This document shows, one piece after another, positions 34,835 through 45,244 of a stretch of 64,000 nucleotides of DNA (positions are counted from its first letter, which is position 1; every line of letters begins with the position of its first letter). The DNA lies in NCBI RefSeq assembly GCF_014207355.1, contig NZ_JACHEF010000002.1, positions 620,001-684,000 on the forward strand, written 5' to 3'. The notes under the pieces were generated by a model. It saw only the letters and a list, made by a program, of their open reading frames with translations. It searched no databases and had not been told where the DNA came from. Source of the stretch: Mesorhizobium sangaii (GTDB taxonomy: Bacteria; Pseudomonadota; Alphaproteobacteria; Rhizobiales; Rhizobiaceae). A program made the translations under genes and the position numbers.

Positions 34835-35158
34835 TTGAAAAACGTGCTCTTCGTCTGCAGCCAGAACCGCTTGCGCAGCCCGACCGCCGAGCAGGTGTTT
34901 TCCAAGCGCAGGGATATCGAGGTAGCGTCGGCCGGAACAAACCACGATGCCGACACGCCGCTGACGCATGAATTGGTCGCCTGGGCCGATATCATCTTCG
35001 TCATGGAAAAGGCGCACCGCGCCAAATTGCAGAAGAAATTCAAGGCCAGCCTGAAGAAGGCCCGGGTCATCTGCCTCGACATCCCCGACGACTATGAATT
35101 CATGGATCCGGTGTTGGTACACCTTCTCGAGGCGAAGGTCCCGCGATATCTCGGCTGA
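34835..35158 (+). CDS. low-molecular-weight protein tyrosine phosphatase-like protein
   Basis: The 107-residue protein starts MKNVLFVCSQNRLRSPTAEQ, holding the CxxxxxR phosphate loop followed by S. It continues with VASAGTNHDADTPLTHELV and IIFVMEKAHRAKLQKKF. It is shorter than normal LMW-PTPs and lacks the usual DPY/DPW acid motif, having instead CLDIPDDYEFMDP, where IPDDYEFMDP may supply the acid. Start is TTG 34835, three bases after the hemW stop, so it is probably cotranscribed. Confidence 0.82.
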   Translation: MKNVLFVCSQNRLRSPTAEQVFSKRRDIEVASAGTNHDADTPLTHELVAWADIIFVMEKAHRAKLQKKFKASLKKARVICLDIPDDYEFMDPVLVHLLEAKVPRYLG

Positions 35159-35184
35159 ATGAGGCCGAGCATTTGCAACCACGC

Positions 35185-35222
35185 TTTGTCATCCTCGGGC
35201 TTGACCCGAGGAATCCATCCCG
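35185..35222. repeat. REP-like hairpin (CCTCGGG/CCCGAGG)
   Basis: CCTCGGG (35193-35199), CTTGA, CCCGAGG (35205-35211) within TTTGTCATCCTCGGGCTTGA is a very common dispersed intergenic palindrome of alphaproteobacteria. It lies after the phosphatase-like gene and before two convergent small genes, so it may also act as a terminator. Confidence 0.6.
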
Positions 35223-35233
35223 CGACCGTTGCG

Positions 35234-35422
35234 CTAGGCGTCGTGCTTGTGGCGGTGTTTGGCGCGGTCCTTCTCGGCGTGCGACTCTCCGGAGCGGACC
35301 GGCTTGGCGTCGTCCTTGTCGCGGCGGGCACGATGCTGGTCGCCTACTTGGGATAGCGGCACGCCGTTGCGGGTGCTTTTCGTTTCAAGACGGGTGATGA
35401 AGATATCGAAGCGATTGGGCAT
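35234..35422 (-). CDS. small charged hypothetical protein
   Basis: A 62-residue ORF follows the 61-residue ORF after 7 bp. It begins MPNRFDIFITRLETKSTRNG and ends in a strongly charged Lys/Asp/His/Arg tail (disordered). Codon third positions are GC-rich as in real genes here. Its ribosome site is weak, so it would rely on coupling to the gene above. No family is recognised. Confidence 0.4.
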   Translation of the reverse strand: MPNRFDIFITRLETKSTRNGVPLSQVGDQHRARRDKDDAKPVRSGESHAEKDRAKHRHKHDA

Positions 35423-35429
35423 CGTTCGG

Positions 35430-35615
35430 TCAGTGCTCCGTCGTGCTGTCTGGTTTGTTGTCGGAAAGTCTGACATTCGTCGGCAAGGCGCTTGTGGTCC
35501 GCTTGGTCAGGCTGGTGTCGGTCTTGGCAGGGAGGCGCTTGTCCCTGGCTGCGGCAACGCGCTTACGGCCGGCATAGTAGGGTTCGAAAGCGTCCTGTAT
35601 TTTTAGGCTGTCCAT
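35430..35615 (-). CDS. small charged hypothetical protein, probable general-stress gene
   Basis: A 61-residue ORF starts at ATG 35615 with a very strong ribosome site (GGAGGAGGAGGA). It has a short helical start (MDSLKIQDAFEPYYAGRKRV) and a Thr/Ser/Lys-rich remainder that is likely disordered. A GGAAC-N18-TT promoter of the EcfG type lies just upstream, which fits the many small stress proteins of rhizobia. No domain is recognised. Confidence 0.55.
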   Translation of the reverse strand: MDSLKIQDAFEPYYAGRKRVAAARDKRLPAKTDTSLTKRTTSALPTNVRLSDNKPDSTTEH

Positions 35616-35645
35616 CCTGTCCTCCTCCTCCGGAATCAGGGGGTA

Positions 35646-35670
35646 AATCTGCCGAACCCGGTTTCGTTCC
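35646..35670 (-). promoter_or_regulatory. EcfG/RpoE2-like promoter before small charged protein gene
   Basis: On the minus strand GGAAC (35670-35666), 16 bases, GATT (35649-35646). It fits the looser rhizobial consensus GGAAC-N18-TT but not the full CGTT box. The -10 lies 31 bp from the ATG at 35615. Confidence 0.45.
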
Positions 35671-35763
35671 CCACTGTGGCAAAGGAATGGCAGGCAGACC
35701 CGGCGTCAGCTTTTGCAAGCCGGCGTCAGCCGTGCCAAACAGGGTTTGAATGGAGATGCATCG

Positions 35764-36660
35764 GTGACCGGCGAAACGGGCAAGCGCAGCTATGTGGTCG
35801 GGCAGACCGAGATCGCGGCCCGGCCGCTGGAGCCGGCGCTCTATCTGGTGGCGACGCCGATCGGCAATCTCGCCGACATCACGCTGCGCGCGCTGGAAAC
35901 GCTGGCCGCCGCCGACGTCGTCGCTTGCGAGGACACGCGGGTGTCGCGCGTGCTTCTCGACCGCTACGGCATCCGCCGCCGCACCACCGCCTATCATGAG
36001 CACAATGCCGGCGAAGCCGGACCCAAGCTGATCGCGGCACTTCAGGCCGGACAGAGCGTGGCGCTGATTTCCGATGCCGGCACGCCGCTGGTCTCCGATC
36101 CCGGCTACCGGCTGGTCGGCGAGGCGCTCGACCATGGCATTCGCGTCGTGCCGATCCCCGGCCCGTCGGCGCCACTCGCCGCGCTGACCGCGTCCGGCCT
36201 GCCCTCGGACGCCTTCCTGTTCGCCGGCTTCCTGCCGGTGAAGACTGGGCAGCGGCTGACGCGGCTCGAAGCCCTGAAAGCTGTGCCGGCGACGCTGATC
36301 TTCTTCGAATCGCCGCGCCGGCTAGCCGAATCCCTCGGCGCCATGGTCCAGGCGCTCGGCGGCGAGCGAAAGGCTGCGATCGGCCGCGAGCTGACCAAGA
36401 CCTTCGAGGAGATGCGCACCGGCACGCTGCAGGTGCTGGCCGACCATTATGCGGCGGCCGATACGCCGAAGGGCGAGATCGTCGTCTGCGTCGGTCCCGC
36501 CGAGGCCAAGGCCGAGGAACCTGAAGACATCGATCGCCTGCTGTTGTCGCTCGCTGCCGAAATGCCGGCCTCCAAGGCAGCGTCCGAAGCCGCGAAAATG
36601 ACCGGCGGCCAGAAGCAGGCGCTCTATCGGCGATTGCTGGAGCTCAGGGACAGACCATGA
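35764..36660 (+). CDS. rsmI: 16S rRNA (cytidine-1402-2'-O)-methyltransferase
   Basis: The 298-residue SAM enzyme 2'-O-methylates C1402 of 16S rRNA. It has the tetrapyrrole-methylase fold motifs LYLVATPIGNLADITLRALE, CEDTRVSRVLL, ISDAGTPLVSDPGYRLV and VPIPGPSAPLAAL. GTG 35764 is chosen with GGAG at 35752-35755; a TTG at 35713 is possible. The stop codon lies inside a dispersed palindromic repeat. yraN follows, the usual order. Confidence 0.93.
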   Translation: MTGETGKRSYVVGQTEIAARPLEPALYLVATPIGNLADITLRALETLAAADVVACEDTRVSRVLLDRYGIRRRTTAYHEHNAGEAGPKLIAALQAGQSVALISDAGTPLVSDPGYRLVGEALDHGIRVVPIPGPSAPLAALTASGLPSDAFLFAGFLPVKTGQRLTRLEALKAVPATLIFFESPRRLAESLGAMVQALGGERKAAIGRELTKTFEEMRTGTLQVLADHYAAADTPKGEIVVCVGPAEAKAEEPEDIDRLLLSLAAEMPASKAASEAAKMTGGQKQALYRRLLELRDRP

Positions 36661-36721
36661 TCCCGAAAAGTGGAAACCGGTTTTCTCGGACAAACGGTTC
36701 CGTTTGTCCAGAGATCGTGGT
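36655..36721. repeat. dispersed palindromic repeat overlapping the rsmI stop
   Basis: CATGATCCCGAAAAGTGG followed by AACCGGTTTTCTCGG matches, in opposite orientation, the element at 46787-46831. A second hairpin (GGACAAACGG/CCGTTTGTCC, about 36688-36710) is attached. The first bases supply the rsmI stop codon TGA (36658-36660). Confidence 0.6.
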
Positions 36722-36744
36722 CAAACAAAGTTCCGGAGAAGGCG

Positions 36745-37125
36745 GTGGCTGAGCGCCCGAGCGCCGCCAGCCGCCAGAAGGCCTATCGGCGCGGCCATCG
36801 CGGCGAATGGCTGGCGGCGGCAGCGCTGATGCTGAAGGGCTACCGGATTCTGGCGCGCCGCCACCGCACCCGCTTCGGCGAGATCGACCTGATCGCGCGG
36901 CGCGGCGACCTCGTCCTGTTCGTCGAGGTCAAGGCGCGCCGCACGCTGATCGAAGCCATGGAGGCGATCGGCCACGAATCGGAGCGCCGCATCGAGGCGG
37001 CGGCCGACATCTGGCTGTCGCGCCAGTCCGACTATGGCAGACTGTCGATGCGTTTCGACATGGTCGCGGTGCTGCCCTGGCGCTGGCCGGTGCATGTCGA
37101 AAATGCGTTTTATGGAAGGAATTAG
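36745..37125 (+). CDS. YraN/UPF0102 family nuclease-fold protein
   Basis: The 126-residue protein has [20 protein letters not shown], then [20 protein letters not shown] and [20 protein letters not shown], the endonuclease-like core (GEIDLI, FVEVK) of UPF0102. The role is not established, and a Holliday-junction-resolvase-like fold is assumed. GTG 36745 follows GGAGAAGG; an in-frame ATG at 36670 lies inside the upstream repeat and is rejected. Confidence 0.88.
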   Translation: MAERPSAASRQKAYRRGHRGEWLAAAALMLKGYRILARRHRTRFGEIDLIARRGDLVLFVEVKARRTLIEAMEAIGHESERRIEAAADIWLSRQSDYGRLSMRFDMVAVLPWRWPVHVENAFYGRN

Positions 37126-37173
37126 GCGAGAACCGTTGCTCGCCCTTCGCCTGGCTCAGGGCGTTCGTCGTTC

Positions 37174-37197
37174 GGAAAGCCAAGCAATTGGCTTTCC
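37174..37197. terminator. hairpin between convergent yraN-like and uppP genes
   Basis: GGAAAGCCA (37174-37182), six-base loop, TGGCTTTCC (37189-37197) is a perfect nine-pair stem between two convergent genes. There is no T run, so it may be a Rho-independent-like stop for both strands or a dispersed repeat. Confidence 0.4.
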
Positions 37198-37218
37198 GTC
37201 CGCTTCGCGGACCACTCC

Positions 37219-38025
37219 TCACCCCCAGATCATCAACGCCCCCAGCCCGACGCCGCCAACCACCAGCCGCCACCAACCGAACAACGAATAGCCGTTGCGC
37301 GAGACGTAATCGAGCAGGAAGCGCACGACGATGAGCGCCGTGACGAAGGCGGCGACGAAGCCGATGGCGATGATCGGCAGGTCGGCGCTGCTCAGCACGT
37401 TGCGGTTCTTGAACAGGTCGAAGGCAAAAGCGCCGACCATCGTCGGGATCGCAAGGAAGAAAGAAAATTCCGCCGCCGCCCGCTTGTCGACACCCAAGAG
37501 CAGTGCGCCGACGATCGTCGAACCCGAGCGCGACGTGCCGGGGATCAGCGACAGGCACTGGAAAAGCCCGATCTGCAGGTAAAGTCGGGTCGGAAAGCGC
37601 TCGACGTCGCGGTAGACCGGCTTGAGGTTCATGCGGTCCACCGCCAGCAGCACGACGCCGCCGATGATCAGCATGATGCAGATCAGCCTTGGCGATTCGA
37701 ACAGCACCGTCTTGATGAAATCATGCGCCAGCGCGCCGATGATCGCCGCCGGTAGGAAGGCGATAAGGATGCCGATGACGAAATGCCGTGTCAGCCGGTC
37801 ATGCGGCAGGTCGAGCAGCATTTGCCACAGGCGGCGGAAATAAACGCTCAGGATCGCCAGGATGGCGCCGAGCTGGATCAGGATCTCGAAGGCCTTGCCG
37901 GTCGAATGGAAGCCGAGGAAATGGCCGGCGAGCAGGATATGGCCGGTCGACGAGACCGGGATGAACTCGGTCAGCCCCTCCAGCAGGCCGAGCAGCAGGG
38001 CTTCGACGATGGTCTGGCTTTCCAT
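37219..38025 (-). CDS. uppP: undecaprenyl-diphosphate phosphatase
   Basis: The 268-residue inner-membrane enzyme recycles the C55 lipid carrier for peptidoglycan synthesis and gives bacitracin tolerance. Signatures are [19 protein letters not shown] near the start and [20 protein letters not shown] in the second half, which form the active site; about eight helices are predicted. Length is standard. ATG 38025 is the conserved start. Confidence 0.93.
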   Translation of the reverse strand: MESQTIVEALLLGLLEGLTEFIPVSSTGHILLAGHFLGFHSTGKAFEILIQLGAILAILSVYFRRLWQMLLDLPHDRLTRHFVIGILIAFLPAAIIGALAHDFIKTVLFESPRLICIMLIIGGVVLLAVDRMNLKPVYRDVERFPTRLYLQIGLFQCLSLIPGTSRSGSTIVGALLLGVDKRAAAEFSFFLAIPTMVGAFAFDLFKNRNVLSSADLPIIAIGFVAAFVTALIVVRFLLDYVSRNGYSLFGWWRLVVGGVGLGALMIWG

Positions 38026-38185
38026 GGCTACCTCGGCTTTGGCGTGACGGCTAACAGAACGGCTTGCTTGTCATGGCCTGCAAGTCCCCCTATAGGTCGC
38101 AACACCCTGACGGCCCGCTAACCGGGCGGCCAAGACTTACCGGTGCGCCCTGCGATTCGCCAGTGCGCTTTATCATCGCGGAACC

Positions 38186-38878
38186 ATGCTGACGCTTTTC
38201 CACCACCCCATGTTCGCCACCTGCCGCTTCGTCCGCCTCGCTTTCGGCGAGTACGGCGAGGAGCTGGCCCTGATCGAGGAAAAGCCGTGGACGCGGCGCA
38301 AGGAGTTCCTGGCGTTGAATCCGGCCGGCACCCTGCCCATCCTTTTGGCCGAAGGCGACGTGCCGATCGTCGGCGCGACCGTCATCGCCGAATACCTCGA
38401 TGAGACGCGCGGCGTCTTGAAGCGCGACAAGCGGCTGCTCGCCGAGGACCCGATGCAGCGCGCCGAGATCCGCCGGCTGATCGACTGGTACCTCAACAAG
38501 GCCGAAAGCGAGGTAACCCGCCATCTGGTGCGCGAACGCGTGCTGAAACCGGTGATGCCGGAAACGGCGGGCGGTGGCTCGCCAGATTCGGGCGCGATCC
38601 GCGCCGCCCGCGCCAACATCCGCCAGCACATGAAATACACCAACTGGCTCGCCGGCACCCGCCATTGGCTGGCCGGCAGCAGGGTCACCTATGCCGATCT
38701 CGCGGCCGCCGCGACGCTGTCGGTGCTCGACTATCTCGGCGAGATCGATTGGCGCGAACACGCCGCGGCGCGCGAATGGTACACGCGGGTGAAGTCGCGG
38801 CCCTCCTTCCGGCCGCTTTTGACCGACCGGGTGCGCGGCCTGTCGCCGGTGTCGCATTATGCGGACCTCGACTTCTGA
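38186..38878 (+). CDS. glutathione S-transferase family protein
   Basis: The 230-residue protein has [20 protein letters not shown], then [18 protein letters not shown] and [16 protein letters not shown], the GST N-domain with cis-Pro and the acidic-Ser-like pair, and a helical C-domain with [20 protein letters not shown]. It overlaps queG by 20 bases, so they are cotranscribed. Members beside queG in rhizobia are of unknown substrate. Confidence 0.85.
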   Translation: MLTLFHHPMFATCRFVRLAFGEYGEELALIEEKPWTRRKEFLALNPAGTLPILLAEGDVPIVGATVIAEYLDETRGVLKRDKRLLAEDPMQRAEIRRLIDWYLNKAESEVTRHLVRERVLKPVMPETAGGGSPDSGAIRAARANIRQHMKYTNWLAGTRHWLAGSRVTYADLAAAATLSVLDYLGEIDWREHAAAREWYTRVKSRPSFRPLLTDRVRGLSPVSHYADLDF

Positions 38879-40013
38879 CGCCGCAAAACTGCGCGCGCTG
38901 ATCGACGCAGAGGCGCATCGCGCCGGCTTCGATGCCGTCGCCGTCACCACCCCCGATGCGATCCCGCTGGCGCCGGCGCGCCTGGCCGAATTCGTCGCCG
39001 ACGGCTTTCACGGTTCGATGGGCTGGATCGCCGAGACGCTGCAACGCCGCAGCGAACCCACCGCGCTCTGGCCGCAAGTGCGCTCGATCATCGTGCTGGC
39101 GATGAACTACGGCCCCGACCGTGATCCGCGCGAGGTGCTGACCAAGCCCGACCGTGGCGCTATCTCGGTCTATGCGCAGAACCGCGACTATCACGAGGTT
39201 ATTAAGGGGCGGCTGAAGGAAATCGCCGGCAAGCTCGTGGCGCGCGCCGGCGGCGACGTGAAGGTCTTCGTCGACACAGCGCCGGTGATGGAGAAGCCGC
39301 TGGCCGAGGCCGCCGGGCTCGGCTGGCAAGGCAAGCACACCAACCTGGTCAGCCGCGAGCACGGCTCCTGGCTGTTTCTCGGCACCATCTTCACCACAGC
39401 CGAACTCGTGCCCGACCGGGCCGAGATCGATCATTGCGGGTCCTGTCGCGCCTGCCTCGACGCCTGCCCGACCGACGCCTTCCCGGCGCCCTACCGCCTC
39501 GATGCGCGGCGCTGCATCTCCTATCTCACCATCGAGAACAAGGGGCCTATCCCGCATGAATTCCGAGAAAAGATCGGCAACCGCATCTATGGCTGCGACG
39601 ACTGCCTCGCCGCCTGTCCGTGGAACAAGTTCGCCAGGGCGGCTTCCGAGGCAAAACTCGCGGCGCGCGACGATTTGCGCGAGCCGCCGCTTGGCCAGCT
39701 GCTGCAACTCGACGACCCAGCCTTCCGCGCCTTCTTCTCAGGGTCGCCGATAAAGCGCATCGGCCGCGATCGTTTTGTCCGCAACGTGCTGATCGCCGCC
39801 GGCAATTCCGGCGATGCCGCGCTTGCCGTCCACGTGCGCGCCTTGCTGGACGACGCGTCGCCGATGGTGCGGGGCGCGGCAATATGGGCGCTGGCGCGGC
39901 TTGTGCCTGATGCCGAATATGCCGAACGGGCAGCTATCGGCCTGAAAATCGAGGACAACGAGGCCGTGCGTGACGAATGGCGTCTGGCGCGGCCGACCAG
40001 GGCACATGCATGA
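38859..40013 (+). CDS. queG: epoxyqueuosine reductase
   Basis: The 384-residue enzyme carries out the last step of queuosine synthesis on tRNA, using cobalamin and two [4Fe-4S] clusters. The cluster motifs are [19 protein letters not shown] and [15 protein letters not shown]. The N-terminal corrinoid-binding region has [14 protein letters not shown] and [18 protein letters not shown]. The C-terminus has HEAT-like repeats ([15 protein letters not shown]). It overlaps the GST gene upstream and the SDR gene downstream (ATGA). Confidence 0.93.
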   Translation: MRTSTSDAAKLRALIDAEAHRAGFDAVAVTTPDAIPLAPARLAEFVADGFHGSMGWIAETLQRRSEPTALWPQVRSIIVLAMNYGPDRDPREVLTKPDRGAISVYAQNRDYHEVIKGRLKEIAGKLVARAGGDVKVFVDTAPVMEKPLAEAAGLGWQGKHTNLVSREHGSWLFLGTIFTTAELVPDRAEIDHCGSCRACLDACPTDAFPAPYRLDARRCISYLTIENKGPIPHEFREKIGNRIYGCDDCLAACPWNKFARAASEAKLAARDDLREPPLGQLLQLDDPAFRAFFSGSPIKRIGRDRFVRNVLIAAGNSGDAALAVHVRALLDDASPMVRGAAIWALARLVPDAEYAERAAIGLKIEDNEAVRDEWRLARPTRAHA

Positions 40014-40912
40014 GTGAAAAGCAGATATTCATCTTCGGCGCCGGCTATTCCGGCCAGGCTTTTGCCCGCGCCGGCAAAGCTGCCGCCACGATCTTTGGGA
40101 CGACGCGTTCGGCCGGGAAATTCGAGGCGCTGCGGCAGGCCGGCATTGCGCCGCTGCTGTTCGACGGCGCGCTGACCGGCGAAATCGGCGATGCGCTGGG
40201 AAAGACAACGCATCTGGTGGTTTCGGTTGGCCCGGAAGAGGCCGGTGATCCCGTGCTGAATGCCGCCCGCGCGGCGATCGTGGCGCGGATGCCTGCACTT
40301 GAATGGATAGGCTATCTCTCGACAGTCGGTGTCTACGGCAATTATGACGGCGCCTGGGTCGATGAAACGGCCGAGTGCCGGCCGGTGTCGAAGCGCTCGG
40401 TCATGCGGGTGGCTGCCGAACGGGACTGGCTGGAACTCGGCCGCGAGATCGGCCGGCCGGTGGCGATCCTGCGCCTGTCGGGCATTTACGGCCCGGGCCG
40501 CAACGCCCTGGTCAATCTGGAAAACGGCACCGCGCGGCGGCTGGTCAAGCCCAACCAGGTGTTCAACCGCATCCATTGCGACGACATTGCCGGTGCCCTC
40601 TGGCATTTGGCGGATCGCGATCTCGGCGGCATCTTCAACGTCACCGACGACCTGCCGGCGCCGCCGCAGGATGTCGTCGCCCATGCCGCGTCGCTGATGG
40701 GCGTCGAGCCGCCGCCCGAAATTCCCTTCGACGCCGCCCAGCTTTCGCCCATGGCGCGGTCCTTCTATGGCGAGAACAAGCGTGTCGCCAACGCAGCAAT
40801 CAAGGCGGCGGGCTATTCCCTGCGGTTTCCGGATTACCGAGCCGCCTTCGACCATATGTGGGCTAGCGGCGACTGGCGCGACGGCGAGCCGCGCAGCCCG
40901 ATGAAGCGCTAA
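40010..40912 (+). CDS. NAD(P)-binding SDR / YeeZ-like epimerase-family protein
   Basis: The 300-residue protein has an N-terminal Rossmann start [16 protein letters not shown], then [20 protein letters not shown] and [18 protein letters not shown], typical of extended short-chain dehydrogenases of the YeeZ type. The YxxxK motif is not clear; VYGNYDG stands where Y is expected. Substrate is unknown. It is coupled to queG by a four-base overlap. Confidence 0.82.
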   Translation: MSEKQIFIFGAGYSGQAFARAGKAAATIFGTTRSAGKFEALRQAGIAPLLFDGALTGEIGDALGKTTHLVVSVGPEEAGDPVLNAARAAIVARMPALEWIGYLSTVGVYGNYDGAWVDETAECRPVSKRSVMRVAAERDWLELGREIGRPVAILRLSGIYGPGRNALVNLENGTARRLVKPNQVFNRIHCDDIAGALWHLADRDLGGIFNVTDDLPAPPQDVVAHAASLMGVEPPPEIPFDAAQLSPMARSFYGENKRVANAAIKAAGYSLRFPDYRAAFDHMWASGDWRDGEPRSPMKR

Positions 40913-40976
40913 TCATCGAAGCGCCGCGCGTTGCGTGCTATGATTCGGCCTTGGATTGCGGTGGGGATCCGGTTTC

Positions 40977-42068
40977 ATGAAAACAGCGACGCGGCGATCT
41001 CTCGGCAGGAAATCACTGCTGGCCACAGCGCTCGGCCTGTTCGCGCTGGCCGGGCTCGCCACGCAGCCGGCGGCGGCCGAGGAACGGGCGAAGGACCTGT
41101 TCGGCGCCAAGAAACTGCCGGCGGCGACTGCGGCGCAGTCGATAGGCTTCTACTCCAAGGGCTGCTTTGCCGGCGGCGTCGCCATTCCCATGGATGGCCC
41201 AACCTGGGAGGTGATGCGGCCGTCGCGCAACCGCCGCTGGGGCCATCCGGCGATGATCGCGGTGATCGAGAAACTGTCGCGCGACGCCGCGGCCGATGGT
41301 TGGCCCGGCCTGCTGATCGGCGACATTTCGCAGCCGCGCGGCGGTCCGATGATGACCGGCCACGCCTCGCACCAGATCGGCCTCGATGCCGATATCTGGC
41401 TGACGCCGATGCCCAGTTCCCCGCTGTCGATGGCGCAACGCGAAAGCATCAGCGCCACCTTGATGGTCGACGAGAAGACCCATCTGGTGAAGGATGCGCT
41501 GTGGACGCCGGCACATACGAGGCTTCTGAAGCGGGCGGCGAGCTATCCCGAGGTCGAACGCATCCTGGTCAATCCCGGCATCAAGAAAAAGCTCTGCGAC
41601 ACCGTCAAGGGCGACCGCGACTGGCTGCGCAAGATCAGGCCGTTCTGGGGCCACGACTATCATTTCCACATGCGCATCGGCTGCCAGCCGGGCTCGCCCA
41701 ACTGCAAGGCGCAGGAAGCGACGCCGGCCGATGACGGTTGCGGCAAGCCGCTCGCCTGGTGGTTCACGCAGGAACCCTGGCGGCCGAACAAGAACCCTGA
41801 TGCGCCGAAGGCCCGCGACCTGATGACGATGGCGAACCTGCCGAAGGAATGCCGCGCCGTGCTCGACGCGCCGGGGCCGGCGTCCGCCGAGGCCGCGACC
41901 TATCATGGCGGCGCCGTGCCGCTCGTGGCCGCGGCGCCTGAAGCCGAAGCGCCTTCGATGCCTGCCACCACGGCCAGTGGTGCAGCCGGCTTGCCGGCCT
42001 CGATGAACGCTTTCACCGCGACCCCCGAGATCGGCATCCCGCTGCCGCGGCCACGGCCGGGAAACTGA
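40977..42068 (+). CDS. mepA: penicillin-insensitive murein endopeptidase
   Basis: The 363-residue periplasmic LAS-type metallopeptidase cuts D-Ala-meso-DAP cross-links in peptidoglycan. A signal peptide (LLATALGLFALAGLATQPAA) precedes the catalytic domain with DISQPRGGPMMTGHASHQIG and LDADIWLTPMP (zinc His and Asp) and the late FWGHDYHFHMRIGC. A Pro/Ala-rich tail of about 60 residues is extra compared with the E. coli enzyme. ATG 40977 is chosen because it begins a good signal peptide. Confidence 0.92.
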   Translation: MKTATRRSLGRKSLLATALGLFALAGLATQPAAAEERAKDLFGAKKLPAATAAQSIGFYSKGCFAGGVAIPMDGPTWEVMRPSRNRRWGHPAMIAVIEKLSRDAAADGWPGLLIGDISQPRGGPMMTGHASHQIGLDADIWLTPMPSSPLSMAQRESISATLMVDEKTHLVKDALWTPAHTRLLKRAASYPEVERILVNPGIKKKLCDTVKGDRDWLRKIRPFWGHDYHFHMRIGCQPGSPNCKAQEATPADDGCGKPLAWWFTQEPWRPNKNPDAPKARDLMTMANLPKECRAVLDAPGPASAEAATYHGGAVPLVAAAPEAEAPSMPATTASGAAGLPASMNAFTATPEIGIPLPRPRPGN

Positions 42069-42223
42069 CCGCTGCGGCACTTATCCAGGGTTGAACCGGT
42101 TTAGCCGTGCCGTTTTTGCGAAATAGTGGCCGTTTGGCCGCAGAACCTGTCTCCGCGTGACGCCGGCCTCGAAAACCGTTTCCCTTTTCAAACTCATGCG
42201 CTAGTCAACGGGAGAACGGCGCT

Positions 42224-43303
42224 ATGCCGTCGTGGGCGCCGGGGACGGACGAGAGCATGCCAAGCACGGGCGATGACGATACTTTGTTGCGGTTTCCGAT
42301 CCTGATCGGCGACATTGGCGGCACCAATGCGCGCTTTTCGATCGTGCTCGACGCCAATTCCGAGGCCGGCGAGCCGACCATCGTCCAGACCGCCAACTTC
42401 AACACCATCGACGAGGCGATCCAGGCGGCCGTGCTCGACCGCTCGTCGGTACGCCCCAATTCGGCGGTGCTGGCGGTGGCCGGGCCGGTCGACGGCGACG
42501 AGATCGAGCTCACCAACTGCCCGTGGATCGTCAAGCCCAGGCAGATGTTCGCCAGCCTCGGCTTGAGCGACATCGTCGTGCTCAATGATTTCGAGGCGCA
42601 GGCGCTGGCCGTCGTCGCGCTCGGCGAGGAGCATATGGAAAAGATCGGCGGCGGCACGCCGGAGCCCAATGCCGGGCGCGTCGTGCTCGGCCCCGGAACC
42701 GGGCTCGGCGTCGCCGGGCTGGTCTATGCGCTTCGCCACTGGATACCGGTGCCCGGCGAGGGCGGCCATATGGATATCGGCCCGCGCACGCCGCGCGATT
42801 TCGAGGTTTTCCCGCATATCGAAAAGCTCGAGGGCCGCATTTCGGGCGAGCAGATCCTGTGCGGACGCGGCCTCGTCAACGTCTACCGGGCGGTGGCCAA
42901 GGCGGACGGCAAACCGTCGCCTTTCACCACGCCGGCGGAAATCACCGCCGCGGCACTGGCCAAGACCGATCCGGTTGCCGAAGAGGCGCTGGAGACCTTC
43001 GTCACCTGCCTCGGGCGCACTGCAGGCGATCTTGCGCTGGTGTTCATGAGCCGCGGCGGCGTCTTCCTCACCGGCGGCATCGCGCAGAAGATCGTGCCGG
43101 CGCTGAAAGCCGGCAATTTCCGCGCCGCCTTCGAGGACAAGGCGCCGCACAGCGCGCTGATGCGCACCATGCCGGTCTATGTGATCACCCACCCGCTGGC
43201 CGCGCTTTTGGGCCTTGCCGCCTATGCCAGAAACCCGTCGCTGTTCGGAGTCCAGACCGCGGACCGCCGCTGGCGCGACGAAGTTAGTCACCCCAAGGCA
43301 TAG
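42224..43303 (+). CDS. glk: glucokinase
   Basis: The 359-residue enzyme phosphorylates glucose with ATP. It has the ATP-phosphate motif [45 protein letters not shown] (catalytic Asp), [12 protein letters not shown] and [11 protein letters not shown] with the His/Glu glucose ligands. It belongs to the proteobacterial Glk family rather than ROK. ATG 42224 has GGGAGAA ahead; a start 33 bases later is possible. The N-terminal 20 residues are not conserved. Confidence 0.93.
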   Translation: MPSWAPGTDESMPSTGDDDTLLRFPILIGDIGGTNARFSIVLDANSEAGEPTIVQTANFNTIDEAIQAAVLDRSSVRPNSAVLAVAGPVDGDEIELTNCPWIVKPRQMFASLGLSDIVVLNDFEAQALAVVALGEEHMEKIGGGTPEPNAGRVVLGPGTGLGVAGLVYALRHWIPVPGEGGHMDIGPRTPRDFEVFPHIEKLEGRISGEQILCGRGLVNVYRAVAKADGKPSPFTTPAEITAAALAKTDPVAEEALETFVTCLGRTAGDLALVFMSRGGVFLTGGIAQKIVPALKAGNFRAAFEDKAPHSALMRTMPVYVITHPLAALLGLAAYARNPSLFGVQTADRRWRDEVSHPKA

Positions 43304-43369
43304 GCAAGCCGGCCTCTTGGCGCTAAGAGAAGTGCCGAATTGCAACCCGGCCACGGGAAGCAGGAACCT

Positions 43370-45244
43370 GTGAAGCGCTCCGATTTGACATTTCAGATAC
43401 CCAACAAGCCGAAAGTCACGCCCCGTGCGGTCACGGCGGTGCTCCGCCGAATTATCGCTGAAAACGGCCGTGATTACCGCTGGTCCTATGCTTTTGCCGC
43501 TGCCTGCCTGATCGCGGTGTCCGCGACAACCGCCTTCACCGCCTGGGTCATGAGCCCCGTCGTCAACGAGATATTCTACGAACGGCGCGGCGATCTGATC
43601 GTGTGGATCTGTGCCGCGATCATGGCGGCCTTCCTGGTGCGCGGTTTTGCCGGCTACGGCCAGGCGGTGACGCTGGCCAAGGTCGGCAACAATCTGGTGG
43701 CGCGCTACCAGAAACGCCTCTTCGACCATCTGATGAAACTCGGCGTCGGCTTTTTCAGCGACACGCGTTCGGGCCGGCTGGCTGCCCAGATGAACGAGAA
43801 CGTCAACGGCATCCGCGACCTGCTGTCGATGACGCTCACGTCGATCGCGCGCGATGGCGTGACGCTGCTCGGCCTGCTTGGTGTCATGATCTACCAGGAT
43901 CCGGTCCTCTCGCTGAGCTCCCTGCTGATCGGACCGCCGCTGATCTGGACCGTCACCTATCTGATGCGTCGGGTGCGCCGCATCACCCGCGAATCGGTGC
44001 AGATCAACTCGCGGCTGATCGGCGCCGTGCAGGAGGCCACGCAAGGCATTGCCATCGTCAAGGCCTTCACCATGGAAGAGGAGCTGTCGCGCCGCATCGG
44101 CGCGCTCGCCGACAGCGCCGAGCAGCGGGGAAACAAGATTGCCCGTGTCTCGGAACGGCTGGCGCCGATCTCGGACATGCTGGCCGGTCTTGCCGTAACC
44201 GGTGTCATCGCCTATTCCGGCTACCGGGCGATCGTTCTCGGACAGCCACCGGGTGCGGTCTTTTCCTTCATCACCGCGCTGTTGCTCGCCTATGACCCGG
44301 CACGGCGGCTGGCGCGCATGCAGGTCGGCATGGAGCGCGCGCTGGTCAATGCGCGCATGATCTACGAACTTCTCGATCTCGAGCCGCAGCAGGGCGACAC
44401 GCCGGGAGCCGCCGAGGCCAAGTTCACCACCGGCGAAGTGCGTTTCAACAACGTGTCCTTCCGCTATGTCGAGGAAACACCGGTGCTGCAGGACCTGAGC
44501 TTCGTCGCCGCGGCCGGCAAGATGACCGCCATCGTCGGCGCCTCCGGCGCCGGCAAGACGACGCTGGTGGCGCTGCTGCAGCGCTTCTACGACGTCGAGG
44601 CGGGAACGATCGAGATCGACGGCCAGGACATTTCCAAGATCACCAAGCATTCGCTGCGCAGTTCCATCGCCTATGTCTCGCAGCAGCCCTATCTGTTCGA
44701 AGGCACCATCCGCGACAACATCCGCTATGGCCGGTTGAATGCCACCGACGCCGAAATCGAACAGGCCGCGCTGCAGGCCGAGGCCGACGGCTTCATCCGC
44801 CAGCAGCCACAGGGTTACGACACACCCGTCGGCGAAAACGGCGTGACGCTGTCGGGCGGCCAGCGCCAGCGCGTGTCGATCGCCCGCGCCATCGTGCGGC
44901 AGGCGCCGATCCTTCTGCTCGACGAGGCGACGTCGGCACTCGACAACGAGGCCGAGGCGCGGGTCCAGGAAGCGCTGATCCAGGTCATGGAAGGGCGCAC
45001 CACCATCGTCATCGCGCACCGGCTGTCGACGGTGGTCAATGCCGACCACATCATCGTGCTGGAACAGGGCCATCTCGTCGAACAGGGCACGCATGCCTCG
45101 CTGATGGCCGATCCGCACAGCGTCTATGCCCGCTTCCACCGGGTGCAGGGCAAAAAGGGGCTGGGGCTTGTCGACGACGCCAAGCCAATCCAAACTCCGC
45201 CGCCGCGCAGCCGCGCGAAAAAGGCGGCCGGGAGACCTTCATGA
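43370..45244 (+). CDS. fused ABC exporter (lipid A/multidrug MsbA-like)
   Basis: The 624-residue half-transporter joins six membrane helices (residues about 30-325) to an ATPase. The latter has Walker [17 protein letters not shown]-loop [15 protein letters not shown], signature [15 protein letters not shown], Walker [16 protein letters not shown] and switch [10 protein letters not shown]. It works as a dimer; the substrate could be lipid A, glycolipid or drug. A start at TTG 43340 would add ten residues; GTG 43370 is preferred (GGAAGCAGGAA ahead). The stop overlaps the dapB ATG. Confidence 0.88.
   Translation: MKRSDLTFQIPNKPKVTPRAVTAVLRRIIAENGRDYRWSYAFAAACLIAVSATTAFTAWVMSPVVNEIFYERRGDLIVWICAAIMAAFLVRGFAGYGQAVTLAKVGNNLVARYQKRLFDHLMKLGVGFFSDTRSGRLAAQMNENVNGIRDLLSMTLTSIARDGVTLLGLLGVMIYQDPVLSLSSLLIGPPLIWTVTYLMRRVRRITRESVQINSRLIGAVQEATQGIAIVKAFTMEEELSRRIGALADSAEQRGNKIARVSERLAPISDMLAGLAVTGVIAYSGYRAIVLGQPPGAVFSFITALLLAYDPARRLARMQVGMERALVNARMIYELLDLEPQQGDTPGAAEAKFTTGEVRFNNVSFRYVEETPVLQDLSFVAAAGKMTAIVGASGAGKTTLVALLQRFYDVEAGTIEIDGQDISKITKHSLRSSIAYVSQQPYLFEGTIRDNIRYGRLNATDAEIEQAALQAEADGFIRQQPQGYDTPVGENGVTLSGGQRQRVSIARAIVRQAPILLLDEATSALDNEAEARVQEALIQVMEGRTTIVIAHRLSTVVNADHIIVLEQGHLVEQGTHASLMADPHSVYARFHRVQGKKGLGLVDDAKPIQTPPPRSRAKKAAGRPS

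Noticed and set aside
35159..35356. 65-codon plus-strand ORF with a hydrophobic stretch
   Set aside because: Its first part is the translation of a dispersed REP-like palindrome and the rest is antisense to the small minus-strand ORF; no ribosome site.
42194..45193. 999-codon open frame on the minus strand
   Set aside because: It lies entirely antisense to glk and the ABC exporter, which have clear motifs. Long antisense frames are common in GC-rich DNA; its composition is rich in Arg, Gly, His and Asp with no domain.
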